This document shows, piece after piece, positions 59,940-64,000 of a stretch of 64,000 bases of DNA (position 1 is its first letter; each line of letters starts with the position of its first letter). The translations under genes and the position numbers were made by a program. This stretch comes from Gemmatimonadota bacterium. Its GTDB lineage: Bacteria; Gemmatimonadota; Gemmatimonadetes; Longimicrobiales; Gaopeijiaceae. The notes beneath the pieces are model-generated. The model made no database searches and was not told the origin of the DNA. It saw only the letters and a list, made by a program, of their open reading frames with translations. Location of the stretch: NCBI GenBank assembly GCA_022826005.1, contig JAJDVT010000043.1, forward strand, positions 1 through 64,000, written 5' to 3'.

Positions 59940-62900
59940 ATGTCCGCATCCCGCTTCAGCCCGTTCCTGGCCGCTTTCCGCATTGCCGCGCCCGCCGCCG
60001 CAGTTCGCCCCGCGCTGGTCGCAGGCCTTGCCTTGGCCGCAAACCTCGCGCTGGCGGCGACCCTCGCGCTCCCGGCCGTCCCGCTCTCCGCCCAGGAGGT
60101 CCCGGAAAAACATCTGAGCGGCCTCCGCTTCCGCCACATCGGACCGGTGGGCAACCGGCTCGCGTCGGTGGTGGGGGTGCCCGGCAACCGGAACATCTAC
60201 TTCGCGGGGGCCGCGAGCGGCGGCATCTGGCGCACCGAGGACGCGGGGCTCAACTGGGAGCCGGTGTTCGACGACCAGCCGGTGCACTCCATCGGCGCGC
60301 TCGCGGTGGCGCCCAGCGACCACGCCATCGTGTGGGCCGGGACGGGGGAGTCGTCGATCCGGTCGAACGTCTCCATCGGCAACGGCATGTGGAAGTCGAC
60401 CGACGGCGGCGACACCTGGGCGCACATGGGGCTGGAGGGGACGGGGCGGGTCGGCCGCATCCTCATCCATCCCGCCGACCCGAACATCGTCTACGTGGCC
60501 GCGCTCGGGCACGCGTACCAGCCGTCCGAGGATCGGGGCGTGTATCGCACCCTCGACGGGGGCGAGAGCTGGGAGCGGGTGCTCTTCGTGGACCCGGGGG
60601 CGGGCGCATACGAGATGGTGATGGACCCGAACAACCCGCGGAAGATCGTGGCCAGCATGTGGGACCTCGACCTGAAGACCTGGAAGCGGGACAGTGGCGG
60701 CCCCGCGAGCGGCATCCACGTGACCATGGACGGGGGTGACACATGGCGCGAGATCGAGGGCAACGGCCTACCCACGCGCCGCATCGGCAAGATCGGGCTC
60801 TGCATGTCGGCGTCCGATTCCGACCGCATCTACGCCCTTATCGAGACGGGAGACGGGGTGCCCATCGACGGCGAGGAGACCGACTCGGGCGAGCTCTGGA
60901 GCACGAGCGACGGGGGCGACAGCTGGCGCCTCGCCTCATACAGCCATGACCTCGCCACGCGCCAGGCCTACTACACGCGCTGCGGCGTGGCGCCCGACGA
61001 CCGCGACGAGGTCTACTTCCTGTCGTCCAGCTACAGTGTGAGCCGGAACGGCGGCGAGACCCACGAGACCACCAACTTCCTCTTCGCCGGGGACGCGCCC
61101 GGCTGGGACCACCATGACATCTGGAGCGATCCCCTGAACGCCGACCGGATCGCCGTGGCGCACGATGGAGGATTCTCGGTCAGCGAGAACCGGGGGCGCT
61201 CCTGGTTCCGGGTGCAGCTGCCGATCGCGCAGATGTATCACGTGACCGCCGACAACGCGATTCCCTACAACGTGCTGGGCAACCGCCAGGACGGACCTTC
61301 ATTCCGGGGGCCGTCGAATTCGCGGATGGGCGGTCTGTTCTCGAACGGGCGCATCCCGCGCGGGGAGTGGCGCGGCGTGGGCGGCGGCGAGAGCGGATTC
61401 GCGACCCCCGACCCGCGCGATCCCAACATCGTGTGGTCGAGCGCATCCGGGGCCGGGGCCGCAGGCGGGATCGTGGTGCGTCACGATGTCGCCAGGGGAC
61501 AGTTCCGGGACGTCGAGGTGTGGCCCATGTCCACATTGGGATGGCCCGCGGAGGACATGCGCTTCCGATTCCAGTGGACCTTCCCGCTGCTGCTTTCGCC
61601 GCACGACCCCAACACCCTCTACGTCACCAGCCAGCACGTGCACCGCACCCGCAACAACGGGCAGAGCTGGGAGGTGATCAGCCCGGACCTCTCCACCAAC
61701 GACAAGTCCCGCCAGACCATCTCCGGAGGACTGACCCCGGACAACATCGGCGTCGAGTTCTGCTGCGTGATCTACGCCTTCGACGAGTCGCCGGTGCAGG
61801 CCGGCGTGCTGTGGGCGGGCACCAACGACGGGCTCATGCAGGTGAGCCGCGACAACGGCGCCACCTGGACCAACGTGACCGGAAACATCCCCGATCTGCC
61901 GCCCGACGGCGTCGTGCGCAGCATCGACGCGTCGCGCTGGGACGCCGCCCGCGCCTACATCACCATCGAGCACCACCAGGTGGGCGACTTCGAGGCGCGC
62001 GCCTATCGCACCGACGACTTCGGCGAAAGCTGGGCCCGGATCACCGACGGCGTCGACAACTATCCCGTCGACTATACGCGGTATCTGCTGGAGGACGCGG
62101 TGCGGCCGGGGCTGCTCTATCTCGGAACCGAGAGCTCGCTCTACATCAGCTACGACGACGGCGACAACTGGCAGCGCTTCATGCCGGGCCTGCCGCCGAC
62201 GCCGTACTACGGGATTTTCCAGCAGGAGCATTTCAACGACCTGGTGATCGGGACCTACGGGCGCGGCTACTGGATCCTGGACGATCTGGGTCCGGTGCAG
62301 CAGCTGACCGACGAGGTGGCCGCGTCGGCCGCGCACCTCTTCGAGCCGCGTGACGCCTACCGCTTCCGCCCGGTGACCGAGCCCGCGACCATGCTGGACG
62401 ACTGGTCCGACGGCGAGAACCCGGAGGGCGAGGCCCCGCTGACCTATTGGCTGGGCGAAGGCGCCGGCACGGTGCAGCTGCGCATCGACGACAGCGCCGG
62501 AGAGGAGGTCACGACCCTCGACGGCACCAACAGCGCAGGCTTCAACCGCGTGTGGTGGAACCTGACCGGGGACGGCCCGACCGAGATCCGGCTGCGCACG
62601 AAGCCGCTCTACTCGGACTGGTTCCCGATGCCGGACGAGGGCTACCGCGTGGGCGGGATGGGCTTCGGCGGCGGCGGTGGGCCGCTCCAGCCGCCCGGCA
62701 CCTACACCGTCACGCTGCTCGTCGACGATGAAGAGATGGGAAGCCAGCCGCTGACCGTGCTGAAGGACCCCAACTCGGAGGGCACGCTCGCCGACATCGC
62801 CGCGCAGACCAACCTGGTGCAGGAGATCATGGCCGACCGCAACCGCGCCGCGGAAATGGTGAACCGCATCGAGCTGCTACGCCGCCAGATCTACGACCTG

Positions 62901-63239
62901 CGGCCCGTGCTCGAGGAAGAAGAGGGCGCGGAGGATCTGATCGAGGCCGGGGAGGCGCTGGACGCGGCCCTCATCGAGGTGGAGCACGAGCTGATCCAGC
63001 TGATCGACACAGGGAGCGACGGCGTGCGCTGGCCGTCGAAGATCGTGGGGAGGCTGCGCTACCTGCAGGGGGCCGTGGCCACGGCGGACTTCCGGCCGAC
63101 CGACCAGCACACTGAGGTGTCCCAGGTGCTGAGGGTCCAGTTGGGGGAAGTGGAGGAGGCGCTTCAGGAGGTGCTGGCGGAGGACCTGGAGAACTTCAAC
63201 CGGATGCTGCAGCAGAGGATCGGGAGGGTGATTACTTGA
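59940..63239 (+). CDS. large secreted BNR/VPS10-like beta-propeller protein
   Basis: This 1099-residue protein has a signal peptide (ALAANLALAATLALPAVPLSA) and, over about residues 60-760, many BNR/Asp-box or WD40/YVTN-like repeats, for example WKSTDGGDTWAHM, YRTLDGGESWERV, STSDGGDSWRL and QVSRDNGATWTNV. Sortilin/VPS10-like and glycosyl hydrolase-like entries share such propellers. The last 300 residues are a beta-rich part with a Gly-rich stretch (GMGFGGGGGPLQPPG) and a helical C-terminus (NLVQEIMADRNRAAEMVNRI). Family members occur widely in secretion-rich bacteria with unknown role. I see no catalytic sialidase residues. Confidence 0.86.
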   Translation: MSASRFSPFLAAFRIAAPAAAVRPALVAGLALAANLALAATLALPAVPLSAQEVPEKHLSGLRFRHIGPVGNRLASVVGVPGNRNIYFAGAASGGIWRTEDAGLNWEPVFDDQPVHSIGALAVAPSDHAIVWAGTGESSIRSNVSIGNGMWKSTDGGDTWAHMGLEGTGRVGRILIHPADPNIVYVAALGHAYQPSEDRGVYRTLDGGESWERVLFVDPGAGAYEMVMDPNNPRKIVASMWDLDLKTWKRDSGGPASGIHVTMDGGDTWREIEGNGLPTRRIGKIGLCMSASDSDRIYALIETGDGVPIDGEETDSGELWSTSDGGDSWRLASYSHDLATRQAYYTRCGVAPDDRDEVYFLSSSYSVSRNGGETHETTNFLFAGDAPGWDHHDIWSDPLNADRIAVAHDGGFSVSENRGRSWFRVQLPIAQMYHVTADNAIPYNVLGNRQDGPSFRGPSNSRMGGLFSNGRIPRGEWRGVGGGESGFATPDPRDPNIVWSSASGAGAAGGIVVRHDVARGQFRDVEVWPMSTLGWPAEDMRFRFQWTFPLLLSPHDPNTLYVTSQHVHRTRNNGQSWEVISPDLSTNDKSRQTISGGLTPDNIGVEFCCVIYAFDESPVQAGVLWAGTNDGLMQVSRDNGATWTNVTGNIPDLPPDGVVRSIDASRWDAARAYITIEHHQVGDFEARAYRTDDFGESWARITDGVDNYPVDYTRYLLEDAVRPGLLYLGTESSLYISYDDGDNWQRFMPGLPPTPYYGIFQQEHFNDLVIGTYGRGYWILDDLGPVQQLTDEVAASAAHLFEPRDAYRFRPVTEPATMLDDWSDGENPEGEAPLTYWLGEGAGTVQLRIDDSAGEEVTTLDGTNSAGFNRVWWNLTGDGPTEIRLRTKPLYSDWFPMPDEGYRVGGMGFGGGGGPLQPPGTYTVTLLVDDEEMGSQPLTVLKDPNSEGTLADIAAQTNLVQEIMADRNRAAEMVNRIELLRRQIYDLRPVLEEEEGAEDLIEAGEALDAALIEVEHELIQLIDTGSDGVRWPSKIVGRLRYLQGAVATADFRPTDQHTEVSQVLRVQLGEVEEALQEVLAEDLENFNRMLQQRIGRVIT

Positions 63240-63429
63240 GCTGATGCCGTTGGGCGTCAACGGGCCTGCCGGTTATCCGCCGAACCGGTTCTCGTTGTGC
63301 CATTCCAGGTAGTTCGGCGCAGGCCGCTGCCGCGGTTTGTCCGCCCCATCCCCACCGCCGTAAGTTGCCGGTGTCACCGTTGGATTACTGCCGGCTTCGA
63401 TGCCCGGTAGCCGGTGAAGGCGGATACGC

Positions 63430-64000
63430 ATGGCTGAACCGACACCCGCAACACCCCTCTTCCGACGCATCCTGCGCGAGCCGACGTCCCATTTTGTGCT
63501 CCTGGCGGCCGTGCTGTTCGCCGCGAACGCGGCGCTCGAGTCGTGGCGGGGCAACGTCATCACGATCGAGCGCGTGCAAATCGAGGTTCGGATCGCGGAG
63601 CTGGAGGCGCTGCGTGGCGCTCCGCTGAGCCCGGAGGAGCGGCTGCTCGTCGAGGAAGCGTACATCGACGAGCAGGTTCTCGTGCGCGAGGCCCTCGACA
63701 TGCGACTCGAAAGCGATCGCAGGATCGACGACATCCTCGTGCAGAAGATGCTGCACGTTCTGAGCGGGGACGTCATTCAGCCCACCGAGGACGAGCTCAG
63801 AGAGTTCTACGAGGCGAACCGGGCGAGCTACACGCCGGAGTCGACGCTCACCATTGAGGAGGTCGTCATCGCCGACGGCTCGCCCGCAGCCGAAGACCTG
63901 GTGGAGCGGCTGCGAGCCGACGCGTCTGCCCAGGAGCTCGCCGAGAACCCCGGCGTGCGGGCGTCGGTGTTGCGCGAGGTGACGGGCGGCGATCTGAGGA
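63430..64000 (+). CDS. N-terminal part of a PpiC-type peptidylprolyl isomerase (runs off the window)
   Basis: The frame opens at the ATG at 63430 and continues beyond the window, giving at least 190 residues. A membrane anchor (SHFVLLAAVLFAANAAL) near residue 20 is followed by a SurA/PpiD-type N-terminal chaperone domain: LSPEERLLVEEAYIDEQVLV, REALDMRLESDRRIDDILVQ, and PTEDELREFYEANRASYTPE. The domain that would follow is a parvulin fold. This family often precedes a HupE/UreJ-like gene. A function in folding of envelope proteins is expected. Confidence 0.82.
   Translation, partial: MAEPTPATPLFRRILREPTSHFVLLAAVLFAANAALESWRGNVITIERVQIEVRIAELEALRGAPLSPEERLLVEEAYIDEQVLVREALDMRLESDRRIDDILVQKMLHVLSGDVIQPTEDELREFYEANRASYTPESTLTIEEVVIADGSPAAEDLVERLRADASAQELAENPGVRASVLREVTGGDLR

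Noticed and set aside
63273-63431. A 52-codon minus-strand frame ending PNYLEWHNENRFGG.
   Set aside because: The end looks protein-like, but no ribosome binding site or hydrophobic or family feature supports it, and its ATG overlaps the PpiC start in antisense. It remains possible but is not annotated.
1-64000. tRNA, rRNA or riboswitch genes in intergenic stretches.
   Set aside because: The few gaps longer than 150 bases were read for cloverleaf-like pairing, conserved rRNA stretches and known riboswitch cores. None was convincing, although a covariance search was not run.

Overview
The window is a high-GC, densely packed bacterial chromosome segment from a Gram-negative-type organism. It carries two SusC/SusD outer-membrane uptake pairs, many lipoproteins with clear lipoboxes, a TonB protein, an M16 peptidase and secreted BNR-repeat and ankyrin proteins. 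SusC/SusD pairs in such a GC-rich genome, together with DUF1592/DUF1552/ankyrin genes, DUF3526 permeases, a GltD-like plus KorAB module and a 'CTCGC' CcmH-like protein, point to Gemmatimonadota or a close relative. This is an inference from gene content; no marker gene is present. I saw no rRNA, tRNA, insertion sequence, prophage or CRISPR array.

Left part (1-14.9 kb). A leftward DUF3526-type ABC transporter has one ATPase and four permeases that look like a duplicated A-B pair; a small His/Cys-rich exported protein lies just upstream. A CcmH-like protein, a DUF6526 protein and a methyltransferase read rightward, converging on a leftward Cu(I) P-type ATPase (CopA). A two-domain sulfurtransferase, a phospholipase D-family protein and an Nramp-like transporter without the usual metal motifs follow.

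Central part (15-33 kb). A three-gene operon encodes a 2-oxoacid:acceptor oxidoreductase with its own FAD/Fe-S, pyridine-nucleotide-binding subunit. Leftward locus A then contains a stand-alone plug protein, SusC, SusD, an NHL-propeller lipoprotein, DUF3311 and a sodium:solute symporter, suggesting one import route across both membranes. A TonB gene coupled to a TPR lipoprotein and a matrixin-like metalloprotease follow.

Right-central part (33-49.9 kb). DUF1592-DUF1552-ankyrin form a tight operon with a good promoter. MOSC, a serine hydrolase, a YwaF-like membrane protein and a DUF1028/TPR protein lead into rightward locus B (SusC-SusD). Locus B ends in a strong hairpin terminator facing a second stand-alone plug protein.

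Right part (49.9-64 kb). DUF2461 and CHAD proteins are followed by a rightward set: a 56-residue membrane protein, an exported MBL-fold hydrolase and a membrane-anchored peroxiredoxin whose peroxidatic Cys codon is an in-frame TGA. That TGA is followed by a SECIS-like hairpin, so the protein is probably an exported selenoprotein. Beyond it are an M16 peptidase fused to a membrane/PH-like region, a dienelactone hydrolase lipoprotein, a class II aldolase-like protein, a repetitive coiled-coil protein, a creatininase-like protein with altered ligands, a large BNR-repeat protein and the start of a PpiC-type isomerase.

The two observations I rate highest are the selenocysteine peroxiredoxin and the pair of barrel-less CarboxypepD_reg-plug proteins, one beside each SusC/SusD locus and both ending at the same structural boundary.
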